From NCBI RefSeq assembly GCF_003989795.1, contig NZ_RZHG01000019.1, positions 248,145-312,144 on the forward strand: a stretch of 64,000 nucleotides of DNA. The letters run 5' to 3'. This DNA is from Vreelandella andesensis. GTDB lineage: Bacteria; Pseudomonadota; Gammaproteobacteria; Pseudomonadales; Halomonadaceae. Below the pieces are notes generated by a model. That model searched no databases. It was not told the origin of the DNA and saw only the letters and a list, made by a program, of their open reading frames with translations. The position numbers and the translations under genes were made by a program. How positions within the stretch are numbered: the stretch's first letter is position 1; the number at the start of each line of letters is the position of its first letter. Below are positions 19,867 to 27,792 of the stretch, in pieces.

Positions 19867-19895
19867 AAAAAAAAGCGCCATTCATTGAATGGCGC
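19867..19895 (-). terminator. Intrinsic terminator inside the BCCT leader region
   Basis: Read on the minus strand, a perfect 10-bp stem (GCGCCATTCA / TGAATGGCGC) is followed by eight U. It lies about 104 bases upstream of the BCCT start on the same strand, so it would end a short transcript before the gene: an attenuator, or the end of a small RNA or of antisense transcription from the kinase region. Confidence 0.75.
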
Positions 19896-19930
19896 AAGGA
19901 CAGGAAACTGGCAATACTATATCGCAAGTA

Positions 19931-19944
19931 TAGACCAAGGTCTA
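19931..19944. promoter_or_regulatory. Inverted repeat in the BCCT-kinase intergenic region
   Basis: TAGACC-AA-GGTCTA is a 6-bp-arm inverted repeat in the 365-base space between the divergent BCCT and sensor-kinase genes. It resembles a repressor operator (TetR/BetI-like spacing), but the protein is unknown. The rest of 19764-20128 holds the terminator above, an AATGGTGC...GCACCATT hairpin near 19969-20000, and no gene. Confidence 0.4.
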
Positions 19945-20128
19945 ATAATGAAAGAAAAATTGCATGAAAATGGTGCGCGGTGTCTTGGCGATGCACCATT
20001 GTGATTAGCATGAAGGCTATCGTAACTATCTGAAACGATTGCTAGTCAGCTGGTTAAGCATGTAATCGAAAAAGCGCAACGGCTAACGCCGCTTGGCGCT
20101 GCATGCCATAATAACGCTGTCGCGCTAA

Positions 20129-21826
20129 GTGAGTTCCTTTATGACCGTCCCCCGCCCCCGCATGCTAGCTGAATTACAGCGCTGGCGACGCACTCGTTCC
20201 AAACGCCGCTGGTACAAGCGAAGCTTTCGCCTACAGGTCATGCTGCTGGTTGGCCTGCTGTTGGCGGGTATGTTATTGGCACAAGGCACTTACCTGAACC
20301 ACCGTAAAGCTGAAATTATCACTCACCAAATAGGCGAGCGAGCGCTGGCCGTGGCTAAGACCGTGGCGGGTATGCCGCAAATTGTGAATGCTTTCTCGAC
20401 ACCTAACCCTTCGCTAATTATTCAACCGCTTGCTGAACGAGTTCGCCACGAGACCGGTGCCCGCTATGTGGTGGTCGGTAATGCCCAATCGATTCGCTAC
20501 TCGCATCCAGTTCCTGAGCGTATCGGCCAGCCAATGGTGGGTGGGGATAATGACCAAGCGCTGATTTTTGGTCAGTCATACGTATCGGAAGCTACCGGAA
20601 CGTTAGGGAGTGCCATGCGGGGTAAAGCGCCCATTTGGGATGAAGAAGGCAACATCATCGGCGTGGTGTCGGTGGGCTTCATGCTTGAACGGGTGGATAT
20701 GGATGTGGCCCGCTACACCAGTTTGGGTTGGGCCCTGGTAGCACTGATGATTTTGCTGGGATTTGCTGGCGCGTATTGGCTGTCGCAGCATCTTAAAAAA
20801 GTCATCCTTGGATTGGAGCCTTATGAAATAGCGCGCTTGGCCATGGAAAAAGAGGCCATCTTGCAATCTATTCATGAAGGTATTCTGGCGGTTAACCGCG
20901 AGGGCCAGATCACCTTAGTAAATCAGCAGGCACGACGCTTTCTGGGGTTATCGGATGAACAGGTATTGCTGGGGCAGCCGATATTTGAGGTGGTGCCCAA
21001 CTCACGTTTAAATGAGGTGTTAAAGCACGGTGAGCAGGAGTTTGATCAGGAAATGTGGTTGGGCGACCATCCTGTCGTGGCGAATCGCGTGCCTATTCTG
21101 CACGAAGGCGAGATAGAAGGTGCTGTTGCGACGTTTCGTAGTCGCCGTGAAATTATTGATCTTTCACAAGCACTTAATCGGGCAAGCCGTGATGTCGATA
21201 TGCTGCGTGCCCAGGCTCACGAGTTTTCCAACAAGCTTTATACGATTTCCGGACTCTTGCAGCTTAACCGTGTTGACGAGGCGCTAGCGCTGATCCATCA
21301 CGAACCCGAACGTGCTCAGGCGCAAATGAGTTTTTTGATGCGCCATGTCGCCGACGCGGTACTCAGCGGTACCTTGTTGGGTAAATTAACGCGAGCCCGA
21401 GAGCTGGGCGTGGCGTTGGAAATTGATGAACAGAGCTCGCTTTCCTGCCCGCTCACGGTAACTGGGCAAGAAGTAATGATGAGCGTTGTGGGCAACTTAT
21501 TAGATAATGCCTGCCATGCAGCGCTTAATGGACCAAACAGCGATACCCCGAAAGTTCGCCTGTTCTTTACGGACCTGGGAGAGCAGTTGTTGGTTGAAGT
21601 AGAAGATAACGGCCCCGGCGTACCTAGTGAGCATGCGGAATCGATCTTTCTAGACGGTTTTTCTACCAAAACCGGTAAGCACCGCGGCATTGGTTTAGCG
21701 CTGGTCGCGCGGCTGTGCCGTCAGCACGGTGGCGAGGTAACACTGGAAGAGAGCGAATTAGGTGGTGCGTGCTTTATTGCTGTGCTGGATCGCTCACTTT
21801 GCGATCAACTAGCCACGATGTCCTAA
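20129..21826 (+). CDS. CitA/DcuS/DctS-type sensor histidine kinase
   Basis: A 565-residue inner-membrane kinase: TM1 (about 35-53), a periplasmic Cache domain (about 55-190) with the ligand-type stretch GARYVVVGNAQSIRYSHP, TM2 (about 197-216), a cytoplasmic PAS domain (about 240-345), an H-box with H364 in AQAHEFSNKLYTISGLLQL, and a HATPase domain (NLLDNACHAA, VEDNGPGVP, GIGLALVARL). This family senses di- and tricarboxylates. The response regulator gene follows by 33 bases, and tctCBA lies next, so it probably controls that transporter. The start is GTG 20129 or ATG 20141. Confidence 0.92.
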   Translation: MSSFMTVPRPRMLAELQRWRRTRSKRRWYKRSFRLQVMLLVGLLLAGMLLAQGTYLNHRKAEIITHQIGERALAVAKTVAGMPQIVNAFSTPNPSLIIQPLAERVRHETGARYVVVGNAQSIRYSHPVPERIGQPMVGGDNDQALIFGQSYVSEATGTLGSAMRGKAPIWDEEGNIIGVVSVGFMLERVDMDVARYTSLGWALVALMILLGFAGAYWLSQHLKKVILGLEPYEIARLAMEKEAILQSIHEGILAVNREGQITLVNQQARRFLGLSDEQVLLGQPIFEVVPNSRLNEVLKHGEQEFDQEMWLGDHPVVANRVPILHEGEIEGAVATFRSRREIIDLSQALNRASRDVDMLRAQAHEFSNKLYTISGLLQLNRVDEALALIHHEPERAQAQMSFLMRHVADAVLSGTLLGKLTRARELGVALEIDEQSSLSCPLTVTGQEVMMSVVGNLLDNACHAALNGPNSDTPKVRLFFTDLGEQLLVEVEDNGPGVPSEHAESIFLDGFSTKTGKHRGIGLALVARLCRQHGGEVTLEESELGGACFIAVLDRSLCDQLATMS

Positions 21827-21859
21827 ATCATAATAACGACGACAGTAAGAGGAATGACT

Positions 21860-22591
21860 ATGTCTACGACGCAATACGGTATTTTGGTCGTCGAAGACGA
21901 TTTTCGCATTGCTGATATCCACAAGGCCTTTATTGAGCAGAGCGACGGCTTTTACGTGGTGGGGTTGGCACGCAATGGCAGCGAAGCAAAGGTGCTAATG
22001 GCCCAGCATGCTGACGCTATCCAGCTGATTTTATTGGATGCTTACTTGCCTGATGTGGAAGGTCTGGAGCTGTTATGGGCTATCCGTCGCGACTATGTCC
22101 ATGTGGATATCGTTATGGTGACCGCCGCCCGCGAAGTAGAAACCATCAGCGAAGCGTTACGCGGCGGCGTCTTTGATTATTTAATTAAACCGATTGAAGC
22201 AACACGTATGACGCAGATGCTGACGCGTTTTCGCCGCGAGCGAGAGGCGTTAGCGAATCGGGCGGAAATGAGTCAAGACGAGCTGGATCAGGTGCTGGCT
22301 CGTTTGCGGCCAGGTGAACCTCAGCGGTTAGCCGCGAAGACGTTGCCCAAAGGCATCGACCGCCTGACCCTGCGTTGTGTGGTGGATTCACTTGCAGCCG
22401 AGCGTGATTCCCAAACGGCGATGCAGGTGGCGCAATCAATGGGAGCAAGTCGTTCAACAGCGCGGCGTTATTTAGAGTTTTTAGTTGCTGAACAAGCGGT
22501 TAACGCAGAAATTGGTTATGGTGATGTTGGTCGGCCAGAGCGACGCTATCGGCTGCTGGACGTCTCCCAGACTCGGCTAGAGGCGCTGTAA
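21860..22591 (+). CDS. CitB/DcuR-type response regulator
   Basis: A 243-residue regulator with a receiver domain (acidic pocket VEDD at 11-14, phospho-acceptor D60 in LILLDAYLPD, conserved K in YLIKPIEATRM) and a C-terminal DNA-binding domain with the HTH QVAQSMGASRSTARRYLEFL. It is the partner of the upstream kinase. The second ATG (21860) is preferred because AAGAGGA is 7 bases away; for the ATG at 21854 the ribosome site would touch the start. Confidence 0.92.
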   Translation: MSTTQYGILVVEDDFRIADIHKAFIEQSDGFYVVGLARNGSEAKVLMAQHADAIQLILLDAYLPDVEGLELLWAIRRDYVHVDIVMVTAAREVETISEALRGGVFDYLIKPIEATRMTQMLTRFRREREALANRAEMSQDELDQVLARLRPGEPQRLAAKTLPKGIDRLTLRCVVDSLAAERDSQTAMQVAQSMGASRSTARRYLEFLVAEQAVNAEIGYGDVGRPERRYRLLDVSQTRLEAL

Positions 22592-22613
22592 ATTGGGGTG
22601 TGAACAAAATGAA

Positions 22614-22638
22614 CAAAACGCACAAAAAGCACGTTTTG
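22614..22638. promoter_or_regulatory. Inverted repeat upstream of tctC
   Basis: CAAAACG and CGTTTTG face each other across 11 bases, in the 180-base space between the response-regulator gene and tctC. A second small inverted repeat, GTGTG-TACC-CACAC, lies at 22690-22703. Both are candidate binding sites for the adjacent response regulator; this is inference. Confidence 0.35.
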
Positions 22639-22772
22639 CCATTAATGTTCATAAGCTTGTCGCTATGGGTAGCGGTCTTCTAATGTGGCGTGTGTACCCA
22701 CACTAAGATACGTCAACAACCCCCTATAACAACATTGCTAATACAACAATATAGCGAATGTGGAGAACGCCC

Positions 22773-23768
22773 ATGACCACGCTTTCCCTTAAGCACTTTG
22801 CCGTGCTTGCCTTACCCATGGCTGCCCTTGCCATGACGACGTCTGTCAACGCTCAAGAGTGGACGCCGAGCCGTTCAATTGAATTTGTTGCCCCAGCCAA
22901 CCCAGGCGGCGGTTGGGACACGCTAGTACGTACTATGTCCCGCGTTATTCAGCAAGAGGAGCTGGCCGACGAAAGCTTTGCTGCTATTAACGTGCCTGGT
23001 GGCGGCGGTGCAGTTGCTTGGGCTCAGGTAGCTCGTGATAGCGGCAATCCGCATAAACTTTTCGCTACCAGCCCGCCGATGATTTTAGTGCCCCTGGCAG
23101 GTGCCTCGCGTTACGACCACACTGATTTCACCCCGATTGCGCGCATCAATACCGACTACTCGATTATTTTGGTGTCAGCCGATTCCGAGTATCAAAACCT
23201 GGATGACCTGTTCGCGGCGCTGAAAGACAACCCCAGCCTAAGCGTGGGCGGGGGTAGTGCACCGGGCTCCATGGATCACATTTCTGTCGCTGGTCTTGCT
23301 TCTGCAGCAGGTATGAAAGCCTCATCGGTTAACTATATTCCCTTCTCGGGTGGTGGTGACGCCATGACCAACCTGATGGGCGGCCACATCGAGGCAGTGA
23401 TTGGTGGTGCTGGTGAAGCGGTAGGCCAGTTAGGCGAAGGCAGCCAGCTGCGCGCGCTAGGCGTTTCGTCTGAAGAGCGTCTGGGCGGCGGACTGGCCGA
23501 AGTACCCACTTATCAAGAGCAGGGTTACGACTACACCTTCGATATTTGGCGTGGCGTAATGGGTGCGCCAGAAATGCCTGAAGAGGCGGTTGAATACTAC
23601 GAAACGCTCTTCGCTGAGATGCTCGAAACTGACGCATGGCGCGAAGCTAGTGACCAACTGGGCTGGATTGATGCCTACCAGGATAGCGATGCCTTCGCAA
23701 CTTTCCTGGATGAGCAGCAAGAGCAGTTCAGCAGCGTTTTGACCGACCTGGGCCTGATGCGCCAGTAA
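22773..23768 (+). CDS. tctC: Tripartite tricarboxylate transporter, periplasmic binding protein
   Basis: A 331-residue Bug-family binding protein with a Sec signal peptide (about 1-26, cleaved before QEWTPS). Visible family parts are IEFVAPANPGGGWDTLVR at the N-lobe ligand loop, GGGSAPGSMDHI and the central NYIPFSGGGDAMTNLMGGH stretch. It binds a carboxylate in the periplasm and delivers it to TctAB. The ATG at 22773 has GGAG 7 bases upstream; an earlier in-frame ATG overlaps that site. A hairpin separates it from tctB. Confidence 0.93.
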   Translation: MTTLSLKHFAVLALPMAALAMTTSVNAQEWTPSRSIEFVAPANPGGGWDTLVRTMSRVIQQEELADESFAAINVPGGGGAVAWAQVARDSGNPHKLFATSPPMILVPLAGASRYDHTDFTPIARINTDYSIILVSADSEYQNLDDLFAALKDNPSLSVGGGSAPGSMDHISVAGLASAAGMKASSVNYIPFSGGGDAMTNLMGGHIEAVIGGAGEAVGQLGEGSQLRALGVSSEERLGGGLAEVPTYQEQGYDYTFDIWRGVMGAPEMPEEAVEYYETLFAEMLETDAWREASDQLGWIDAYQDSDAFATFLDEQQEQFSSVLTDLGLMRQ

Positions 23769-23787
23769 GCGCACGTCCTAGAGGCAC

Positions 23788-23810
23788 CCCGGTGGCAGCA
23801 TGCCGCCGGG
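23788..23810 (+). promoter_or_regulatory. Stem-loop between tctC and tctB
   Basis: CCCGGTGGCA and TGCCGCCGGG form a 10-bp stem (one G-T) with a 3-base loop and no T-run. Such hairpins behind binding-protein genes commonly protect the upstream message and give more binding protein than membrane subunit. Confidence 0.6.
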
Positions 23811-23874
23811 ATCTTCCGTCTGATACCGCAAGGATCAATGCTGAACAGCAACGACGCCTTCGGAGAGCTTCCCC

Positions 23875-24357
23875 ATGACTCGATTCAATACCAACCAATG
23901 GCTAGCGCTTGTGTTGGCGTTAGTAGCAGCTGCCTATCTGGCAATGGCTTGGCAAATTCCAAATTTTCCTTTGCCTCGCCCGGTAGATTCTGATCTGTTT
24001 CCAAAAGTGTTAGGTGTCTCCTTGCTGTTGCTGTCGGCGTGTTTGTTTTTTGAGCGCCCCGGTCCTATTGCGGGCGCCGACCAGATTGATCAAGTCGAAA
24101 CCCAAGGACCGGTGCTGCTAACGCCTTGGGCGCGGGTGATTGTGACGGCCATCGCCATTGCTGCTTATGCATTCCTACTCGTGCCGCTAGGCTTCGTGCT
24201 GGCTTCGACGCTACTGTGTGTTGGCTTAACCGCTTACTACGGCTACCGCCGCCATGGGGTCAACCTGGCAACATCGCTTGGGGTCGTGCTGGCGCTGTAT
24301 CTGACCATGACGCGGGTAATGGATGTTTACCTACCCACTGGCGTGCTGCCGTTTTAA
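23875..24357 (+). CDS. tctB: Tripartite tricarboxylate transporter, small membrane subunit
   Basis: A 160-residue membrane protein with four hydrophobic segments (about 10-27, 40-55, 82-105, 120-145), the usual size and pattern of TctB. It begins with FNTNQWLALVLALVAAAYL and has PRPVDSDLFPKVLG after the first helix, typical of the family. It works with TctA in the inner membrane. GGAG precedes the ATG, and it lies between tctC and tctA. Confidence 0.9.
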   Translation: MTRFNTNQWLALVLALVAAAYLAMAWQIPNFPLPRPVDSDLFPKVLGVSLLLLSACLFFERPGPIAGADQIDQVETQGPVLLTPWARVIVTAIAIAAYAFLLVPLGFVLASTLLCVGLTAYYGYRRHGVNLATSLGVVLALYLTMTRVMDVYLPTGVLPF

Positions 24358-24406
24358 CTAGGCCGCGCTTGCCCACTGTTAGCGGGTTTAAAAGAGAGAC
24401 ACACCC

Positions 24407-25906
24407 ATGGATGCCTTTAACAATCTAATGTACGGCTTTGGCATCGCGCTTGAGCCTATCAATATCGCTTACGTCTTTGCTGGCGTCTTTGCTGGCACCA
24501 TTATTGGCATGTTGCCCGGCCTTGGGCCGATCAGCGCGCTGGCGCTGATGATCCCGATTACATTCGCTATGGAGCCCTCTTCAGGGCTGATTTTGATGGC
24601 TGGGGTGTACTACGGTGCTATTTTTGGCGGCTCCACTTCCTCTATTTTGCTTAATGCCCCTGGCGTAGCGGGAACGGTAGCGACCTCGTTTGACGGCTAC
24701 CCGATGGCCAAGCAAGGGTTGGCAGGTAAAGCGCTGGCCATTGCTGCTTATTCCTCCTTTGTTGGCGGCACGGTATCCGTTGTCTTTCTGATGCTGATTG
24801 CGCCACTGCTTTCCAAAGTTGCGGTGAGCTTTGGTCCTGCTGAATACTTTGCGCTGATGGTGCTGGGCCTAACAGCCGTTGTATCGCTATCCGATAAGTC
24901 GCTCGTCAAAGGCTTAATTGCTGCCGTTATCGGGGTAATGATCTCGATTATCGGGATTGATATGCAAACCGGAACCGAGCGCTTTACCTTTGGCTCGATT
25001 CACCTGCTCGATGGTATTGATTTTCTGGTTGTCGCACTGGGTATCTTCGCCTTAGCCGAGGTGTTTTACATGTTACTGCGCGGTGGCGGTGGAAAAGAAG
25101 CGCCGCGTAATGCCATTGGCTCGTTGAAGCTGACCCGCAGCGAAGTTAAACAGATAGCAGGACCCGTTGGCCGCAGTTCCGTATTGGGCTTCTTTACCGG
25201 CGTGCTGCCGGGCGCAGGTGCGACCATTGGTTCGTTTCTTGGCTACAGCATGGAAAAACGCATTGCCAAAGACGGCGATACCTTTGGTAAAGGCAACATC
25301 AAAGGCGTGGCCGCGCCGGAAGCGGCGAATAATGCAGCATGTACCGGCTCGTTTGTACCACTGTTAACCTTGGGCGTGCCGGGGTCTGGCACCACTGCTG
25401 TACTGCTTGGCGCGCTGTTGGTGATGGGGGTTAATCCCGGCCCGATGATGCTTGAACAGCGTCCGGATGTGTTCTGGGGTGTGGTCGCGAGTATGTATAT
25501 CGGCAATATCTTTCTGTTGGTACTTAACCTGCCGCTGATTCCGTTAATCGCCAAGATTCTGGATCTGCCCAAGCCGCTGCTTTTGTCGCTCATTTTGATC
25601 TTCTGCATGATCGGCGTCTACGGCATGAGTTTCAGTGTGTTTGACCTGTTGTTGTTGCTTGGCTTTGGCTTGGTTGGCCTAGGGATGCGCTTGTTCGGCT
25701 TCCCCGCTGCGCCGCTTATTCTGGCGCTGATTCTTGGCAATATCTTGGAAGAGTCCATGCGCCGCGCGCTACAGATTTCTGGCGGTGATTGGACGACCTT
25801 TATCGACAAGCCGATTTCACTGTCGCTGCTGGTAATTGCTTTGCTGTCACTTGGTTTACCGCTACTGAAAACGCGCCGCAATGAGCGTGTGGTTTCCGCT
25901 AAATAG
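24407..25906 (+). CDS. tctA: Tripartite tricarboxylate transporter, large membrane subunit
   Basis: A 499-residue transporter subunit with about twelve membrane helices. The TctA signature is clear: GTIIGMLPGLGPISALALM near the N-terminus, YYGAIFGGSTSSILLNAPG, and its second-half counterpart GVLPGAGATIGSFLGY with LGVPGSGTTAVLLGALL. It moves the carboxylate using an ion gradient. It is the last gene of the tctCBA unit and is followed by a strong terminator. Confidence 0.95.
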   Translation: MDAFNNLMYGFGIALEPINIAYVFAGVFAGTIIGMLPGLGPISALALMIPITFAMEPSSGLILMAGVYYGAIFGGSTSSILLNAPGVAGTVATSFDGYPMAKQGLAGKALAIAAYSSFVGGTVSVVFLMLIAPLLSKVAVSFGPAEYFALMVLGLTAVVSLSDKSLVKGLIAAVIGVMISIIGIDMQTGTERFTFGSIHLLDGIDFLVVALGIFALAEVFYMLLRGGGGKEAPRNAIGSLKLTRSEVKQIAGPVGRSSVLGFFTGVLPGAGATIGSFLGYSMEKRIAKDGDTFGKGNIKGVAAPEAANNAACTGSFVPLLTLGVPGSGTTAVLLGALLVMGVNPGPMMLEQRPDVFWGVVASMYIGNIFLLVLNLPLIPLIAKILDLPKPLLLSLILIFCMIGVYGMSFSVFDLLLLLGFGLVGLGMRLFGFPAAPLILALILGNILEESMRRALQISGGDWTTFIDKPISLSLLVIALLSLGLPLLKTRRNERVVSAK

Positions 25907-25923
25907 AATACGTGTATAAGCAC

Positions 25924-25956
25924 AAAGCGCCCTAGTTTTCTAGGGCGCTTTTTTTG
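25924..25956 (+). terminator. Terminator after tctA
   Basis: AAAGCGCCCTAG-TTTT-CTAGGGCGCTTT is a 12-bp perfect stem followed by a run of T. Confidence 0.94.
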
Positions 25957-26055
25957 CGAAAGAAAAAAAGAAAATAGCAACAGGTAATAAAAATAGACGA
26001 TGAAAGTAGACGAGATAAACAGATATGGGAAACAGAAAACCCACTATTGGTGCGA

Positions 26056-26072
26056 GGTGCCGTTATGGTGCA
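26056..26072 (+). promoter_or_regulatory. NtrC-like site upstream of urtA
   Basis: GGTGCCGTTATGGTGCA matches 11 of 17 positions of the NtrC consensus TGCACCAAAATGGTGCA, with the right half-site perfect. A second, weaker right half (TTGGTGC) ends at 26053. They lie about 120 bases upstream of the sigma-54 promoter, a normal enhancer distance. Confidence 0.5.
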
Positions 26073-26192
26073 TAAACAGCGTGCATTTTTTAAGCGTCAA
26101 CGCGTCACAATAGTGCGACATGTGAGGAGGTGGTTACTTTTTTCTAATCTAACCTTTTGATTTTAATATTTTTAATCTTTCTATTTATAGTG

Positions 26193-26208
26193 TGGCGCAA
26201 ACCTTGCA
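26193..26208 (+). promoter_or_regulatory. Sigma-54 promoter of urtABCDE
   Basis: TGGCGCAAACCTTGCA has GG and GC at the exact sigma-54 -24/-12 spacing and 15 of 16 consensus-compatible positions. Transcription would start near 26219, leaving a leader of about 110 bases before urtA. Confidence 0.8.
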
Positions 26209-26231
26209 AAAGTTAATAGCTAGTGGACGCA

Positions 26232-26279
26232 CCAAGCCCAGTAATGCCCGTCCCCACGTTACATAACGGGTAGGCTTGG
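26232..26279 (+). promoter_or_regulatory. Folded leader of the urtA mRNA
   Basis: Within the predicted leader, CCAAGCC (26232) pairs with GGCTTGG (26273), enclosing a second pairing CCCGT (26247) with ACGGG (26266). No known riboswitch class is recognised. It may only be a stabilising structure. The rest of 25957-26329 holds the promoter and enhancer sites and no gene. Confidence 0.4.
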
Positions 26280-26329
26280 CCGCGAAGCTCAAATAACGAG
26301 CCCCGTAAAAGGGGCGCAAGGAGATTCAA

Positions 26330-27682
26330 GTGACCACATTACAGCGCAAGACACACCCTCGTACCGTTGCCCGTTTCGCTACTGCCTTAATCACCGCCGC
26401 CGTCATGGGGGCCAGTGCACAGGCCGTTGCCCAGGATGACGACCCCATCAAGGTCGGTATCCTGCATTCTCTCTCCGGCACCATGGCGATCAGTGAAACG
26501 GTGCTTAAAGACACCGTTGAGATGCTGATTGAACAGCAGAACGACGCCGGTGGCTTGCTTGGCCGCCAGCTTGAAGCCGTGGTGGTCGACCCCGCTTCTA
26601 ACTGGCCGTTATTTGCCGAGCGCGCTCGGGAGCTGCTGGCGCAGGAAGAAGTCGATGTGATCTTCGGTAACTGGACCTCCGTTTCACGTAAGGCAGTCCT
26701 GCCGGTGGTCGAAGAGCTTAATGGCCTACTGTTCTACCCGGTGCAATACGAAGGTGAAGAGTCTTCAGAAAATGTCTTCTATACCGGTGCTGCGCCTAAC
26801 CAGCAGGCGATCCCAGCGGTTGAATACTTGATCAACCAGGTGGGTATCGAGCGTTTTGCCTTGGTGGGTACCGATTACGTGTATCCGCGTACCACCAACC
26901 GCATTCTCGAAGCCTTTCTCAAGGATGAGCATGGCATCGCGGATGAAGACATCATGATCAACTACACGCCGTTTGGTCATTCAGATTGGCAAAACATTGT
27001 GGCTGAAATACGCCGCTTTGGTGAAGAGGGCAAGCCCACCGCCGTTATCTCAACGGTGAACGGCGATGCCAATGTGCCGTTTTATACCGAACTCTCTAAC
27101 CAGGGCATTGACGCTGCTGATATCCCGGTCATCGCCTTCTCCGTAGGCGAGCAGGAACTCACCGGTATCGATACCGGCCCGCTAGTCGGCCACCTGGCGG
27201 CCTGGAACTACTTCATGAGTGTCGATACTGATGAAAACTACGACTTTATCGACGCATGGATCGACTATACCGGCGATGAGATGGCGGTCACCAACGACCC
27301 CATGGAAGCACACTATATTGGCTTTAATATGTGGGCTGAAGCCGTGCGTAAAGCGGGTACTACCGACGTAGATGCGGTGAAGGACGCGATCATTGGTGTC
27401 GCCGTGCCTAATCTTTCTGGCGGCTACGCGGCCATGATGCCCAACCATCACATCACCAAGCCCGTGTTGATCGGTGAAATTCAGGACAATGGCCAGTTCG
27501 ATATCGTCTGGCAAACGCCTTCTACGGTGGCAGGGGATGCTTGGTCTGATTACTTGCCTGGTTCACGTGATTTGATTGCCGATTGGCGCAAGCCCATGGA
27601 GTGCGGCAACTTTAACGTGGTGAACGGCTCGTGTGGTGGTAGCACCGCAGCAGAAGAAGCCGAAGCGGCCCTCGCTGAGTAA
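26330..27682 (+). CDS. urtA: Urea ABC transporter, periplasmic binding protein
   Basis: Binds urea in the periplasm for the UrtBCDE importer. A 450-residue type-1 binding protein with a signal peptide (about 1-35, cleavage near AVAQD). Family marks are IKVGILHSLSGTMAISE, NWTSVSRKAVLPVVEE, LLFYPVQYEGEESS and a late SWSDYLPGSRDL-like segment (WSDYLPGSRDLIADWRKP). The GTG start has AAGGAG well placed. Transcription is from the sigma-54 promoter upstream, and a long hairpin follows before urtB. Confidence 0.95.
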   Translation: MTTLQRKTHPRTVARFATALITAAVMGASAQAVAQDDDPIKVGILHSLSGTMAISETVLKDTVEMLIEQQNDAGGLLGRQLEAVVVDPASNWPLFAERARELLAQEEVDVIFGNWTSVSRKAVLPVVEELNGLLFYPVQYEGEESSENVFYTGAAPNQQAIPAVEYLINQVGIERFALVGTDYVYPRTTNRILEAFLKDEHGIADEDIMINYTPFGHSDWQNIVAEIRRFGEEGKPTAVISTVNGDANVPFYTELSNQGIDAADIPVIAFSVGEQELTGIDTGPLVGHLAAWNYFMSVDTDENYDFIDAWIDYTGDEMAVTNDPMEAHYIGFNMWAEAVRKAGTTDVDAVKDAIIGVAVPNLSGGYAAMMPNHHITKPVLIGEIQDNGQFDIVWQTPSTVAGDAWSDYLPGSRDLIADWRKPMECGNFNVVNGSCGGSTAAEEAEAALAE

Positions 27683-27705
27683 TCGTTTTTTCTGAGTAAC
27701 ACTTT

Positions 27706-27748
27706 CCTTGCCGCGTCGCGCACTTTACTCAAGCGCGGCGCGGTAAGG
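27706..27748 (+). promoter_or_regulatory. Long stem-loop between urtA and urtB
   Basis: CCTTGCCGCGTCGCGC and GCGCGGCGCGGTAAGG form a 16-bp stem with two G-U pairs and an 11-base loop, no T-run. It probably stabilises the urtA message relative to the rest of the operon. Confidence 0.7.
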
Positions 27749-27792
27749 AGCATGCGACCTCTCCCCTTTTTGTTAACTAAAGGAAGAACCCC

